Positions 22,445 to 34,338 are shown, counted from the stretch's first letter. The stretch is 64,000 nt of DNA from Phytophthora hibernalis (GCA_012656075.1 JAAKBF010000056.1:372001-436000), one strand, 5' to 3'. Made by a program: numbers and translations. Notes: generated by a model from the letters alone, not told the origin.

Positions 22445-23227
22445 TATCGAACTCTTGTGACGGAGGGGGCTAACGTTATTGCGACACTGACTCTGCGCAA
22501 AATGATGATTATGGCTGGATTTGGTGAAAAAGGCTGCTCGGTATTATTACTTTCGAAGTAATATAGTATCGACGGCGCGGCCAATTCATCTCAAACACGA
22601 TTGAATCACTGGATGGATGCTTCAACAATTCCTCATAAAATCCGAATTCTTAACTCTTCTCTCGAAGGCATCGGAGCTACAGAACGCTAAGTTGCCGAGC
22701 CGTTTGAACTCGACACTGCTTCGAAAATGCCGCTTCTCGACTTGAGCAGATTTGCATCAGAAGATTTGGTTTCACTCTCAATATTTTCTTTTATACTTCA
22801 AGTAAGGCTTGACTCTAAATATTTTTTAATACTTCAAGTAAGGCTTAGTCTCATAACGTTGTCGGCGAACCAAGATGCATGGTTCCAAGCATTAGCTTCC
22901 CCGCGGAACACCCAGTTATAATAGTGATCGAGTCTGTGAGCATTCATCAATCATCAAACGTGTAACCTTGGCGCGAGCAAGTACTCCACAATTGTGTCGA
23001 CAGTTTCAACGATAGTCCTAGACGCTTTGAATGCACTAGCTTCGCCAAAAGGAGAATGCCAATGCTTTCGTACCCATTGCAGTGGGTGCATTTTTCTATT
23101 TACTGACAGAATGTTCTTACGAAAATTATCGTTTTATATAAACCTATTAATTAACTCTTCGAAGCGGGCGCTTTTGAAAACCATCAAAACCAAGATACCG
23201 CCGAATGCACTAGCCTTGCGTCTTTAG
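22445..23227. other. Intergenic spacer with a short direct repeat
   Basis: No gene seen. The 18-bp word ATACTTCAAGTAAGGCTT occurs twice, near 22793 and 22830. The region should hold the promoter of the 21.2-kb gene and the terminator of the 23.2-kb gene, but no clear motif marks them. Confidence 0.4.
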
Positions 23228-24486
23228 TCAATTTTTCCGTCCACAAACCGTGTCGAACAAAGCATTCTGCAAAAATTGGTGTCGCGCGTGGACGAGCTGG
23301 CGGAAGGATGGAATCACGACTCCATTAATCGTTGATTCGGAAGACAGCGAGCACTGTTTTGGAGTTTCCACAACTTGACCGGGGTGTAGACGCACTACTG
23401 ATCGAGATTGGCAAATACCGGACAAAGGCGCACCTTTAGAAGAGTAGTTACGCATCACAAAGCAGCCTCCTTCTCGGGTCGTATGACTCCAAGTACTTGC
23501 ATCTGGAAATGTAGCCGTCCAATCTGAACAAGACTCGCACAGGATAGCAATACCTTGCGGCATCATATATCGCTTCATGACACTGTGCGACTCAATGGTT
23601 ATCACACCTCCGCGCTCGGTTTCCACAGTAACACGAGACGTCAAGGCATACCCGTCATCCGTTCGCCGCACTACAGCGGAGCGTTCTCCATCAGGGAACC
23701 TCCCCATTTCAATGAACGACCACATCGCATACGAGATCGCGCTCTCCTCGAAAGGCAGCAGCTCCAGACGCGAGAACTCGACGGATCCACGATCACGGTC
23801 ATCCTTTCTGCACCACGTTTGAACCACATCTGAATCCACCGACATCATCGGCTCCTGCATGACCCGGAACGCGAGTTCCACCTCGTGCAACCGCGCGTCA
23901 ATTCTCCTCTCCAGCATGTCCAACACCTGCGTATTGCACGGTGGCAGCTCCATCTGAGCATGCAGAGCTCTCACGAAAGCCGCACTAGAGTCCAAAAGCT
24001 GCTTCTGCTGGTACTCTGCAGCCTTCAAGGCGCTTTGAAAAGCATCCGACTGGCTTCTACAGAGTCGCAACTTGGTTTTAAGCTGCTCGTTCTCGTGCTG
24101 AGCGTCTCGACACTGCTGTTTCTCCTCCAAAGCTTTGGATTTGAGTTTTTGGACCGCAAAAACACTCAAACAACCCGTAGGAGCCCCAATTTTCATCTTC
24201 AGATACTGCACGCGCGTATCCATCGCCTCAGTCTGTTGTCGAAGCGATTGCAATTCATTTCTGGTCCTGAGCCACGACGGAGTCACGCGCTTCTTCTTGC
24301 TGATGCTCTTCGTCGGCTTGTGGGAAGTAGAGACCGCCTCCAACGCTCGTTTTTCGGTGCAGGGGTTGGGACTGAAGCTTTGCAATGGAGAGACGTCTGC
24401 TGCAGGTGGTCCAGCGCCTCCATATCGCGCAGGAAGCTCTCCAGGACGTCATCGGACTTGGACGCATCTGGATGCGATGCCATCAT
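23228..24486 (-). CDS. Family B coiled-coil/START-like protein, best full-length copy
   Basis: A 385-codon open frame runs from about 24385 to 23228. The natural N-terminus (MMASHPDASKSDDVLESFLR, ATG at 24486) is in another frame, so a -1 shift is needed near 24350-24400. The main frame reads TPSWLRTRNELQSLRQQTEA and a coiled coil to about residue 150. The START-like half follows: LLPFEESAISYAMWSFIEMG, then VRRTDDGYAL, HSVMKRYMMPQG, SWTATFPDASTWSHTTREGG and GICQSRSVVRLHPG. It ends with GVVIPSFRQLVHARHQFLQN. It is the reference for the other copies. M96-like annotation is by resemblance; a nuclear or lipid-binding role is unproven. Confidence 0.7.
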
Positions 24487-25515
24487 CGCGAGCGCAATCA
24501 CTAATTAATGGTGTGCTACACACGAAATGTTGATGGCAGTTGATAAGCACTCTGTCATTCTGGGTACGGGATTGTTTTGATTAGGAAATTACGAAATGCC
24601 GATACTCAAATGGAGGGCGAACAATAAGATGTTGGGTTGGAGAACTGTTGAAGGAATCCAATGAAACGCTCCGACCATCAAGCTCGTCGATCTAGCTTCA
24701 CCTCGCTTCTGTTTGATTTAACGTTGCATTCCGGCGTATTTTCTCAGCCGAAAAATGAGTTGGTACAAAAAATTAGCAGCATATTCTTGCTACACAGATA
24801 AAAATAGGATAAATGATATCGTATTATAAAGGTATTTTGTCCTAATTCACAAAAAAATTGTGACTGTATTATATTTAATACTACGTAGTATGATATAATA
24901 CTTCCAAGTACTACAGTAGTAATAACCTTTCCCAATATTAAATATAACAGGCATTTAAAACCATTTGAGTAAGTATCCAAATAAGTTATTAAAAATGCAA
25001 GGATTCAGACCCTCTGAATACAAAATCCAGAGGACTTGAGTCAGTGCTTTTGCAATACAACAAACAGGTGATGTTTACTCATTAACATTCGAGAGTACAA
25101 ATAACAAGCGATAGTACATTTACAAATTGTTCTATACATGTATCAATCTGACTCCTCATTTTAATAGAACTAGATCTGTGGGAGACTGGGACTCGTACTG
25201 GATTAGTGTTCGCACAAACACTATTATAACTGGACTGCTAACACTACAGTTTACAAACTGTTTGTGTATAGCCAATATGACTAACACGTATGTGGAGTTA
25301 GGCGGTTCACACATGTATATTATACTGTGCGCTCTCGACTGACTTGGTTCAAGCAGTGAGGCTGACTAGTGTTCGTGTATCGCCACGAGTCATCTCAATC
25401 CAGCTCTGGTTTGAGCGCATTCCTTTTCCTTTTCCAAATATCTATGAAGTGTCCTACCTTCCATCGCAGTAGTCACCGCAAATAGTGTGTGTTCAAAAGT
25501 AGTATCACACGGGAA

Positions 25516-25562
25516 TCACATGAATTAGTGTCACAACGAATTCGTGACACTAATTCATGTGA
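25516..25562. repeat. 19-bp perfect inverted repeat
   Basis: TCACATGAATTAGTGTCAC (25516-25534) pairs with its exact reverse complement at 25544-25562 across a 9-nt spacer that contains GAATTC. It could form a long hairpin or be the fused ends of a small transposable element. Confidence 0.8.
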
Positions 25563-26877
25563 AAAGAAATTTTGAAGATTCAAAATTAGTGTGAGTAGGC
25601 CAGAGATGGCGCGTGGTACAGAAAGCTGAAAACCGCAGGCAGGAAGTTCTTTACGGTCATGGCTGCTGAATGGGTTTGTTACGTGAACGACAAATGCAGC
25701 ATTAACTACCCCAGAAAGGCAATGCAATGATCAGTGGGTTTTCACTACAGGTTGATTGCTGATGAAGTCCAAAACAGCTACCATACTACTGTTGTACTCC
25801 AGATATTAATTTAGAAGTATCCCGAGGAGTTTGGATGACAAGACTGTCATTGCTACGACAGCGGACAGCATGACGAGTGTTAGTGACGGTAACACCAGCG
25901 TAGATATATGAGAGTGACACTAATTTACCACACCTAAATAAATGTCAGTTCCCAAATAGCGAAGAAAAGCAAACACATAAATTAATGTCGGTGACACTAC
26001 ATGTAATTGTACTACTGCGAAGTTGTTTAGAACTGCAGGATGCACAAACACGTTTGCAAACATCACTTACTGTCAGTGTGCAGTAAAAGTTACAAACATG
26101 TATGCGGAGTACACTATCCTGGATCGTATCGCGCTGCGCAGCGCGAGCAGGTCTTTCTTCTCTACTCCACTTAGTTTCTCTTCCTCGCAGCTTCGATTTC
26201 TGCCCAATCTGTTAAAGGTTTTCTTTGTAACGAAGAGCAATGAACGCAGAATTCGTCACAGCCACACACGCACTAAACTAGAATTTGTCACAGCCACACA
26301 CGCCACTTAAACATGCAAGATTTGTCGTCCCAAGTCTATCCCAACGCCCACGTAACTCTTCTCTTGGGTGCACAAAAATTGACTATCCGGAGTCAAAAGC
26401 TGTGGTCCGGTGTCAAATGCCGTCAAATTGTACTTCCAGGGATTCCCAACAGGTTTTTGCTGAAGTGGGCCCCGTCGAACGGGGCCACAACCACCATTTG
26501 AATTACGTAAATTCCGCGCACAGCCGAAGTTGAATCTTTCAGCAATGGATCGCTGCATTTACCTGCATTCTGTGATGCCCAACTTGCTACTTTACTCCGC
26601 CATGGCGCCATACAAACGTGGAGGCTCTGCCATTTTTGAGATTTGTATGCCCATGACATCCGTCCTTTGTCGATTACAAGACCACAAAAGTAACCAGTTA
26701 CCACCAGCCAGTTTCGGTGTCGATTGAGATTTTGTTTTGGGATTACACACAAAAAGCGGCATCTCAACTTCGACCAATATTTCTTAGGCTCACTGTTGTC
26801 TATACCAGACATATGGAATCAAAATTTGTCAATTTGCCAACATCCATGTGTTGCACTACATGTATGGGAATTACCGA

Positions 26878-26934
26878 ACTGAGTAACCGGTGACACCGGT
26901 TACTCAGTATTTTAATACTAATGGTATTAAAATA
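26878..26934. repeat. Two abutting palindromes
   Basis: ACTGAGTAACCGGTG (26878-26892) pairs perfectly with 26894-26908 around one base. Immediately after, TATTTTAATAC (26908-26918) pairs with GTATTAAAATA (26924-26934). They lie about 160 bp upstream of the first family A tandem gene. Confidence 0.75.
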
Positions 26935-27095
26935 CCATTAGACCCACCTTAGTTATTTGTATACGCGAGGCTGTTGATGGCCACTGAGGTGATCAAAAAG
27001 GTCGACTAACCGACTTTTTATGATAAGGTGGCATGACAGTGCACAATGCCAGTGGCAGAGCCGGCGGAATAAACAAAACAAAGATACTTTCAACA

Positions 27096-28380
27096 ATGGA
27101 CGGAGCTCTGAGCTTGTCTCCGGTAGATGAAGATGAACTTCTGGCCATCATGGACGACGTGTGGACCCTGCCCAGCCCCACGACAGAGCTTTCGTTGCTG
27201 GACGAAGACGTCAATACTACTTCGGCAGACGAGAATGATGCTTCATCTACAGATCAAGACAAGGAGCAGAGGAAGAAACCAACCAAGCCGAAGAAGAAGC
27301 GTCGACGCGACCGCAATCGACCGTGGCACGAAATTGTACGATTGAAATCAGAAACCTACGAGTTGGAGCGAGAATTGCAGGAACAATTGGCCCAAGCAAG
27401 CAAGAAAGCACGATGGGCACTGGGTAGACGCAACGAGAACACCGATCTCAGAGCAATGCTACGTGAGAGCGTCCAGGACACAAACGCTCTACACCAGAAC
27501 TTGCTTAGCCAGATCAACGAGATCGTATATGGTGCGCCACGTTCGCTAGGAATGGTGACTCGGGCCCTTCCGTTCGAATCGACTGCAGATGAATCTGTAT
27601 TTCACAGCTTGGCCCAGAGCGTGGATGACCAGTATTTGGACATGACCCGCATTTATCGACGCGTTGGGCTCGCTGAAGCCACTTCGGAAATTAATGACGC
27701 CTTTATCTGCCGCGTTAGATCGGTGTATCCCCAAAGTAACAACGGCGACATGCTCAAGTTCCGGTCGCGATACTTTTCACCGTTCAACAGAAACACCCGC
27801 GAGAAGGCTTTTTGGAAATACATTGATCGGGGGCATTTGGAACCAGGGGACTCGGTGGAAAGGTGGTACGATCTTATACATGTACAATTTTTTTGAAGCT
27901 CTGGAATCGCTGACAAAACGGAACTAATCTTGATTTATCTGCATACACCAGAACCTTTCACTTGGTTTGGCGTCGAACGTCGTTGTTCAAAAGTACGAGA
28001 TTGCAGCGGAAGACTTCGTTGGAACGATACGACTTGTGATCAAAAATTTCGTTGAGCAAGACCGCAGTGTTCAAGTGTGGAGTTTGCTGGCGGATTGGTC
28101 GCATCGGGGGTCAACGTGCAACGTCAAGACGCTAGAGAACGGATGGGCCTTCATTGAGTCGAATGGAAGTGAAAGCATTTGTGGAGGTTGTATTTTGATG
28201 CATCCGATACTCGAACGAGTTCCCCTTGGTGACAACGGCGAAGCGATCAATTCGTTAACGAAGATTTATGAGAAAATGCTCTTCACTCGAGTCAGAGAGA
28301 TTGACAACGAAGCCATGGATCAGTTCTTGCAGGAAAAGAAGAGCTCCCGTGCAGATTCACCCACTCTAGGTAATCTTTAA
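27096..28380 (+). CDS. Family A protein, tandem copy 1
   Basis: Start at ATG 27096 (MDGALSLSPVDEDELLAIMD), chosen because all three tandem copies share it after CAACA. An acidic leader is followed by KKKRRRDRNRPWHEIVRLKS, where Asn and Arg have the N-x7-R spacing of bZIP basic regions, then a coiled coil. Next is a conserved middle (ALPFESTADESVFHSLAQS, DDQYLDMTRIYRRVGL) ending LPFNRN-like and KAFWKYI. An intron ends at an AG at 27951. The second exon begins NLSLGLAS and reads DFVGTIRLVIKNFVEQDRSV and VWSLLADW to the stop at 28380. The donor site could not be placed in phase with certainty. Least damaged of the three copies. Function unknown. Confidence 0.65.
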
Positions 28381-28566
28381 TGAAATCGTGTGCCACCTTC
28401 GATAAAGTGATCATTCATTACATGTAAATGTCATTACATGTAAGTAAATGCAACCCTGAAAACTAAAAATTGCCGAAGTTCTGGCTGGACACCCAACCTG
28501 CAGGAGTAATTTTGGCAATTTGCCCTTGCCCTGTTCACGCGAGGTGGATGATGGCCACTGAGGTGA

Positions 28567-28589
28567 TCGACCAACAGCCTGTTGGTCGA
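28567..28589. promoter_or_regulatory. Palindromic promoter element of tandem copy 2
   Basis: TCGACCAACAG and its reverse complement flank one C, about 99 bp before ATG 28677. A related palindrome lies about 94 bp (after removing an insertion) upstream of copy 3, at 30148-30168. A weaker one lies about 95 bp upstream of copy 1, near 27001. The surrounding GATGGCC and GGTGGC words are also conserved, so the module may bind a dimeric regulator. Confidence 0.5.
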
Positions 28590-28676
28590 CATTTTTGGAG
28601 GATAACAGGTGGCATGACAGTGGACAGTGCCACTGACAGTGCCGGCGGAAAAAACAAAACAAAAATACTTTCAACA

Positions 28677-29938
28677 ATGGACGGAGCTCTAAGCTTGTCT
28701 CCGGTAGATGAAGATGAACTTCTGGCCATCATGGACGACGTGTGGACCCTGCCCAGCCCCACGACAGAGCTTTCGTTGCTGGACGAAGACGTCAATACTA
28801 CTTCGGCAGACGAGAATGATGCTTCATCTACAGATCAAGACAAGGAGCAGAGGAAGAAACCAAGCAAGCCGAAGAAGAAGCGTCGACGCGACCGCAATCG
28901 ACCGTGGCACGAAATTGTACGATTGAAATCAGAAACCAACGAGTTGGAGCGCGAATTGCAGGAAAAATTAGCCCAAGCAAGCAAGAAAGCACGATGGGCA
29001 CTGGGTAGACGCAACGCGAACATCGAGCTCAGAGCAATGCTACGTGAGAGCGTCCAGGACACAAACGCTCTACACCAGAACTTGCTTAGCCAGATCAACG
29101 AGATCGTATATGGTGCGCCACGTTCGCTAGGTATGGTGACTCGGGCCCTTCCGCCCGACTCGATGGCGGATGAATCTGTATTTCACAGCTTGGCCCAGAG
29201 CGTGGATGACCAGTATTTGGATATGGATCGGATTTATCGACGTGTAGGACTCGATACAGCCACCACGGAACTTCATGACGCTTTTATCTGTCGCGCGAGC
29301 TCGGTGTATCCCCAACGTAGCGACGCAGACATGCTCAAGTTTCGTTCACGAAAGTTTTTGCCGTTCAACAGAAACATCCTCGAGAAGGCTTTTTGGAAAT
29401 ACATTGACCGGGGACATTGGGAACCAGGGAATTGGCGAAAAGCTGGTACGATTCTCTACAATTGAAGCTGTGGAATTGCTGACAACACGGAACTAATCTT
29501 AATTTATCTGTAAACTCCAGGATCTTTCACTTGGTTTAGCGTCGTACGTGGCAGCTCAAAAATACGAGATCGTAGCGGAAGACTTCGTTGGAACGATACG
29601 ACTTGTGATCAAAAACTATATTGAGAAAGACCGCAGTGTTCAAGTGTGGAGTTTGCTGGCGGATTGGTCGCATCGGGGTCAACGTGCAACATCAAGACGC
29701 TAGAGAACGGATGGGGCTTCATTCAGTCGAAAGGAAGTGAAAACGTCTGTGGAGGCTGTATTTTGATGCATCCGATACTCGATCGTGCTCCCTAGGTGAC
29801 AACGGCGAAGCGATCAATTCGTTAACGAAGCTTTATGAGCAAATGTTGGTCGGTCGAAGTAGAGCGATCGAGAATGAAGCCATGGATCTGTTTTTGCATG
29901 AAAACAAGAGCTCCCTTGCAGCTCCACCTTCAAGATAA
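28677..29938 (+). pseudogene. Family A protein, tandem copy 2, damaged second exon
   Basis: Exon 1 is open and very close to copy 1 (MDGALSLSPVDEDELLAIMD; KKKRRRDRNRPWHEIVRLKS; KFLPFNRNILEKAFWKYID). Exon 2 begins DLSLGLASYVAAQ at 29522. It then loses one G in a G run near 29688, which breaks VWSLLADWSHRG. A second lesion appears near 29792, where copy 1 reads VPLGDNGEA. These two indels make it a pseudogene unless they are sequence errors. The unit starts 1,581 bp after copy 1. Confidence 0.65.
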
Positions 29939-30207
29939 CCTTTAATGAAATCGTGTGCCAGCTTCGATGAAGTGATCGTACCAATATTAAATGCTACCGT
30001 AGAACATAAATGCCATGTTTTTGGCTGGACATCCAACCTTCTGGGCTCTACAGTACACATTGAAAGCAGAGTGATATTAAAAGGGTTAATAATTCGGTAA
30101 TTTGTTGACGCGAGGTGGATGATGGCCCCTGTGTGACCGATAAAGGTCGACCAACAGCGTGTTGGTCGGTTTTTATGGATCACAACAGGTGGCTTGGTAG
30201 TGCCAGT

Positions 30208-30645
30208 CAGGGCTCGGAAAAAATAATTATAATTTAATAACTATAGTATTATATTGACGGAATTACTTATTATTGGCAAACCAAGGTTTCCGTAAAATAT
30301 GAAATTGACCCCGTAATAAGTATATTGCCTTTTACTACAAAAACTGTTGTCCTCCAACCAAAATCGTTCTTGTGTACACTACCATCTCTTCCCATTGTCA
30401 TGCCAACTGACTCATTTCCATATTTAATGATTCCAATATCCAGCTCGCGCAGATTTTTCCTTTGTAATGAATTAGTACTACGTAGTTTGACCATTCTCAT
30501 TTGGAACCAACGCTATTCAAAGGCCAAAACGACCAAAAATTGAAACAATAACTGCAATATGTATTATTGCCGTCGCCAGTATTGCAGTTACGTATTATTT
30601 TTCTGAGAAACGAGTACAATTTTATATTTTATTTTCCGAGCCCTA
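30208..30645. mobile_element. hAT-like non-autonomous element (MITE)
   Basis: A 438-bp AT-rich insertion with short terminal inverted repeats (CAGGGCTCGG at the left, CCGAGCCCTA at the right). It is flanked by the perfect 8-bp direct repeat GTGCCAGT (30200-30207 and 30646-30653). An 8-bp target duplication and CAGGG-type ends are typical of the hAT superfamily. It has no coding capacity. Removing it restores the promoter spacing seen in tandem copy 2. Confidence 0.85.
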
Positions 30646-30697
30646 GTGCCAGTGCCACTGGCAGAGCTGGCGGAACCAGAACAAGAGACATTCAACA

Positions 30698-31963
30698 ATG
30701 GACGGAGCTCTGAGCTTGTCTCTGCTGGATGAAGATGCACTTCTGGCCATCGTGGGAGACGTGTGGACCCTGCCCAGCCCCACGACAGAGCTTTCGTTGC
30801 TGGACGAAGATGATACTACTACTTCGACAGAAGCGAATGACGCTTCGTCTACAGATCAGGACAAGGAGCAGACGGAGAAACCAAGCAAGCCGAAGAAGAA
30901 GCGTCGACGCGACCGCAATCGACCGTGGCACGAAATTGCACGATTGAAATCAGAAGCCAACGAGTTGGAGCGCGAATTGCAGGAACAATTGGCCCAAGCA
31001 AGCAAGAAAGCACGATGGGCACTGGGTAGACGCAACGAGAACACCGATCTCAGAGCAATGCTACGTGAGAGCGTCGAGGACACGAACGCTCTACACCAAA
31101 ACTTACTTAGCCAGATCAACGAGATCGTATATGGTGCGCCACGTTCGCTAGGTATGGTGACTCGGGCCCTTCCGCTTGAATCGACTGCGGACGAATCTGT
31201 ATTTCGGAACTTGGCCCAGAGTGTGGATGACCAGTATTTGGACATGGCCCGCGTTTTTCGACGTGTAGGGCTCGATACAGCCACCACGGAAGTTCATGAC
31301 GCTTTTATCTGTCGCGTTAGTTCGGTGTATCCCCAACGTAGCGACGAAGACATGCTCAAGTTCCGTTCGCGAAAGTTTTTACCGTTCAACAGAAACATCA
31401 TCGAGAAGGCTTTTGGAAATACATTGACCGGGGACATTGGGAACCAGGGAATTGGCGGAAAGTTGGTACGATTCTCTACAATTGAAGCTGTGGAATTGCT
31501 GACAACACGGAACTAATCTTAATTTATCTGTAAACTCCAGGATCTTTCACTTGGTTTAGCGTCGTACGTGGCTGCTCAAAAATACGAGATCGCAGCGGAA
31601 GACTTCGTTGGAACGATACGACTTGTGATCAAAAACTATATTGAGCAAGACCGCAGTGTTCAGGTGTGGAGTTTGCTTGGTGATTGGTCGCATCGGGGGA
31701 CAACGTGCAACGTGAAGACACTGGAGAACGGATGGGGCTTCGTTCAGTCGAATGGAAGTGAAAGCGTTTGTGGAGGTTGTATTTTGATGCACCCGATACT
31801 CGAACGTGTTCCCCTTGGTGACAACGGCGAAGCGATCAATTCGTTAACAAAGCTTTATGAGCAAATGCTGATAGGTCGAGTCCGAGCGATCGAGAATGAA
31901 GCCATGGATCAGTTCTTGCAGAAAAAGAAAAGCTGCCTTGCACATCCATCCTTGCTACAGTAG
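30698..31963 (+). pseudogene. Family A protein, tandem copy 3, one-base deletion in exon 1
   Basis: ATG at 30698 (MDGALSLSLLDEDALLAIVG). The basic region and coiled coil match copies 1 and 2. Near 31408 one T is missing from a T run, so KAFWKYI becomes KAFGNTL and the frame changes before the intron. In that shifted frame the exon end reads GGKL just before GTACGA. The second exon (about 31541-31963) begins DLSLGLASYVAAQ and is open to its stop. The upstream insertion puts the promoter palindrome about 540 bp from the ATG. It may be expressed abnormally or not at all. Confidence 0.6.
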
Positions 31964-32204
31964 ATACTTTTTAATGAAATCGTGTGCCAGCTTCGATGAA
32001 GTGATCGCATATTATACGCTTCCGTCGATAAATTGCCGTCATACCTTCAATCTTCAGGTAGAGTATACATGTACATTGAATGTCAAATATATAATCAAGA
32101 GTCGGGGTAGCGCTCTGGAATATCTCGTCCTTTGCAAACTTTTAAACAGCTTAGTTCACGTTTTGATCAGCAATGCGTCATGTATTGCTCTGTTTGAGAG
32201 CGAA

Positions 32205-33020
32205 TCGCGTCAAACAAAATATTCTCCATGAACTGTTGTCGCGCGTGGATGAGCTGACGGAAACACGGGATCACAACTTCCTTTATTGTGCCAGAATTTC
32301 ATGTGGATATTGCCTGGAGTTTTACCCGGTGCCTCGGGTTCAAGTCGAAGCATGTTCCGACCCCGACACTTTCCGGTGAGTGTTCTCGCAGAACAAGCAT
32401 TATGAGTCGTGTATGTCCAAGTGCCACTTGAGCAAAATTCGGTCATAATGACAGAATGTTCAGCTGTCACGAACCGCTCGTCACGCAATGCGTATCGATT
32501 TGAATTGCATTCCACGTCTGAGCAACACCGTGACGCAAATTGCCACCGGTGGATGACAGTGGAGCCTTTGATGTTACGGTATTTTCTAACAACCGACCGC
32601 ATCACAGACGACATCGTTTTCTCCAAATGGCATCACGTCGTGACTGAGAACTACTCAGCCCCGCTACTGCCAGTCGTTTCCACCAATTTATCATCTTCTC
32701 TCCTGGAAGCATCGGCTGCTGACTCAAACTCAAGGAAAATCATGTCCACCTTCCTTTAGCATGTCGAAGACTTCCGAGCTGCAGTACCGAAGCTGTCACC
32801 CCGCCCCAATAACTTCCTCATTTAGAGCTCTCGCGAATAACCAGCAAAAACTCCTTCTACTCAGCCTTAGCAGCCATCGAAGTGTTTTTAAAGCCTCCGA
32901 CTTCATTGCATTCTGCTGTAACTTGGCCTTGGGCACATTCTTCTCGTTCTGAGCAGTTCGTCGTCGATTTCCTCCACCAACGCTCTCGTCTTGAGTGGTG
33001 ACCTTCCATTTACTGCTGCA
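32205..33020 (-). pseudogene. Family B remnant, 5'-truncated
   Basis: Minus-strand frames align with the 39-kb family B gene: NRRRTAQNEKNVPKAKLQQN, SRRSFCWLFARALNEEVIGA, GWQLRYCSSEVFDML, then the START-like end EFCSSGTWTYTTHNAC, RGRNMLRLEPEAPGKTPGN. The basic region is missing and several frameshifts are present. It is truncated against the 3' end of the next family A gene. It looks like an old duplicate of the gene at 39.2 kb. Confidence 0.6.
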
Positions 33021-33114
33021 TGGTCCGCCTCTAACTGATCCACTTGATTCTGCAGGGCTTTCGTCTGCCCCGCAGCGCCTGCAACTTATTTTTCGCTTGA
33101 GTCTCGACGGGTCC

Positions 33115-34338
33115 TTACGAGGCACGAGCTTGATCCCGCAAGGCATTTTCCACAACTCGCTGACGATCTTGCATAATCTGCTTGTAGAGTCTAGCAACAT
33201 AGTGTTGAGCTGCTGCCCCTGCTCCATCCGATTAATTAGCTGATAACCTGGTAGACGTCACGAAGATGACATTTTTGACCACGGTAATATCTCCCGACTC
33301 CTTCATATCCATCGGCATGGTGACACCCCACCCGTACTCCCTCGTCGACACTGCACGTGGCCAAACTCCAAACGCGTCCCAAACATGAATCTCTATCAGG
33401 CTCCAGAAACTTTTCAGCACCACACGAATCGTACAACACACACAGTGTCATCTTCACCAACATCACTCCCACGCAGCACAATCTCAACACAATCACGCGA
33501 CTTGTCTTCCATCTCCAACCCCTGAAAGACAACCAACCATCAATCACCCAACCACCCTACACATCACCACCCCAACGTACAAGTTCCGAGCACTCTTGAA
33601 CCTTGAGCACCGTTTGGTTCTCCAGTGCCTGCCACGTCGCTCTCAGCACAATCTGCTGATGAAAAGGCTGTAAATCAATGGACCTGAAGTGCAACAAACT
33701 GCTGCCGTCTTCCGTTTTCAGCATTTTATCATCTTCCATTTCTCTTTGCTCCTCGTTCATCTCTGCAGCCTCGTAAACCTGTTCCAACTTGCTGTACTTT
33801 TCGTCGACATTTTTGCTCAACATGTGAATAATTTCAGCGTCTCTGTCTGAATCAAAGGGCAAATTCCTGCCCATAGCCCCAGATTTGGCAGCATCGAGGC
33901 CTCCACGGTCTGTTTCTGCTGCAAGTAGAGCTGCAGCTTGCTCTCGAGCTTTTTGGCTTGGGTTACGCGGTGGTGTAACCTGCTCTTGAGCTTCGCGTTT
34001 TCAGCTCTTGCTCGAAGGTCTTGACGCCGAATCTCGTTAGATCTGGTCCACAGCATGCGGATCTCATTTTCCAGCACTGGAATCTGCTGTTTGAGCCTCG
34101 CGATCTCGTGGATCGGGCGGTTTCGGTGCCGTCGAGACGTGGGGGTACGTTTGGGAGTACCCTTTTTGGAAACGGGAGATTGAGACGGTTGCTGGTCACG
34201 TCCGGGCGTCAGAGAGGTCTTGATAGATACAGGAGACACGTATCTTTCTATTGGATGTAGCGGGGGCGACTGGGAAAGCGTGAAAGCTGAGGAATGTGGC
34301 GGCAAAGGTGACGCATTCCCGTTTGGAGACCGTCTCAT
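33115..34338 (-). pseudogene. Family A protein, copy 4
   Basis: ATG at 34338 (MRRSPNGNASPLPPHSSAFT). A Ser/Pro-rich leader is followed by RRHRNRPIHEIARLKQQIPV and a coiled coil. One G is missing in a G run near 33870; the second frame then reads MGRNLPFDSDRDAEIIHMLS and DLQPFHQQIVLRATWQALEN. The first exon ends CSEL at a GTACGT donor near 33584, and an acceptor TTTCAG lies near 33530. The C-terminal exon contains VWDAFGVWPRAV and STREYGWGV. An in-frame TAA at about 33236 precedes YVARLYKQIMQDRQRVVENA. Two lesions suggest a pseudogene. The order matches copies 1, 5 and 6. Confidence 0.6.

Larger units (their letters stand above)
24502..27000. other. AT-rich spacer with palindromes
   Basis: 2.5 kb without a supported gene and notably AT-rich from 24.7 to 26.1 kb. 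Present are ATACTACGTAGTAT near 24881, a 19-bp perfect inverted repeat at 25516-25562, the word GTGACACTAAT repeated at 25544 and 25914, a two-copy direct repeat around TTTGTCACAGCCACACACG near 26250-26305, and adjoining palindromes at 26878-26934. The minus-strand frame at 26423-26812 shows no motif. The region looks like piled-up non-autonomous element remnants. Confidence 0.5.

Noticed and set aside
24340..24400. Programmed -1 frameshift signal
   Set aside because: The site GAAAAAC is not a good slippery heptamer in the leader frame and no downstream structure was evident; kept only as a possibility in a finding.
26423..26812. 129-codon minus-strand gene
   Set aside because: No recognisable domain, and overlapping frames of similar length exist on the other strand.
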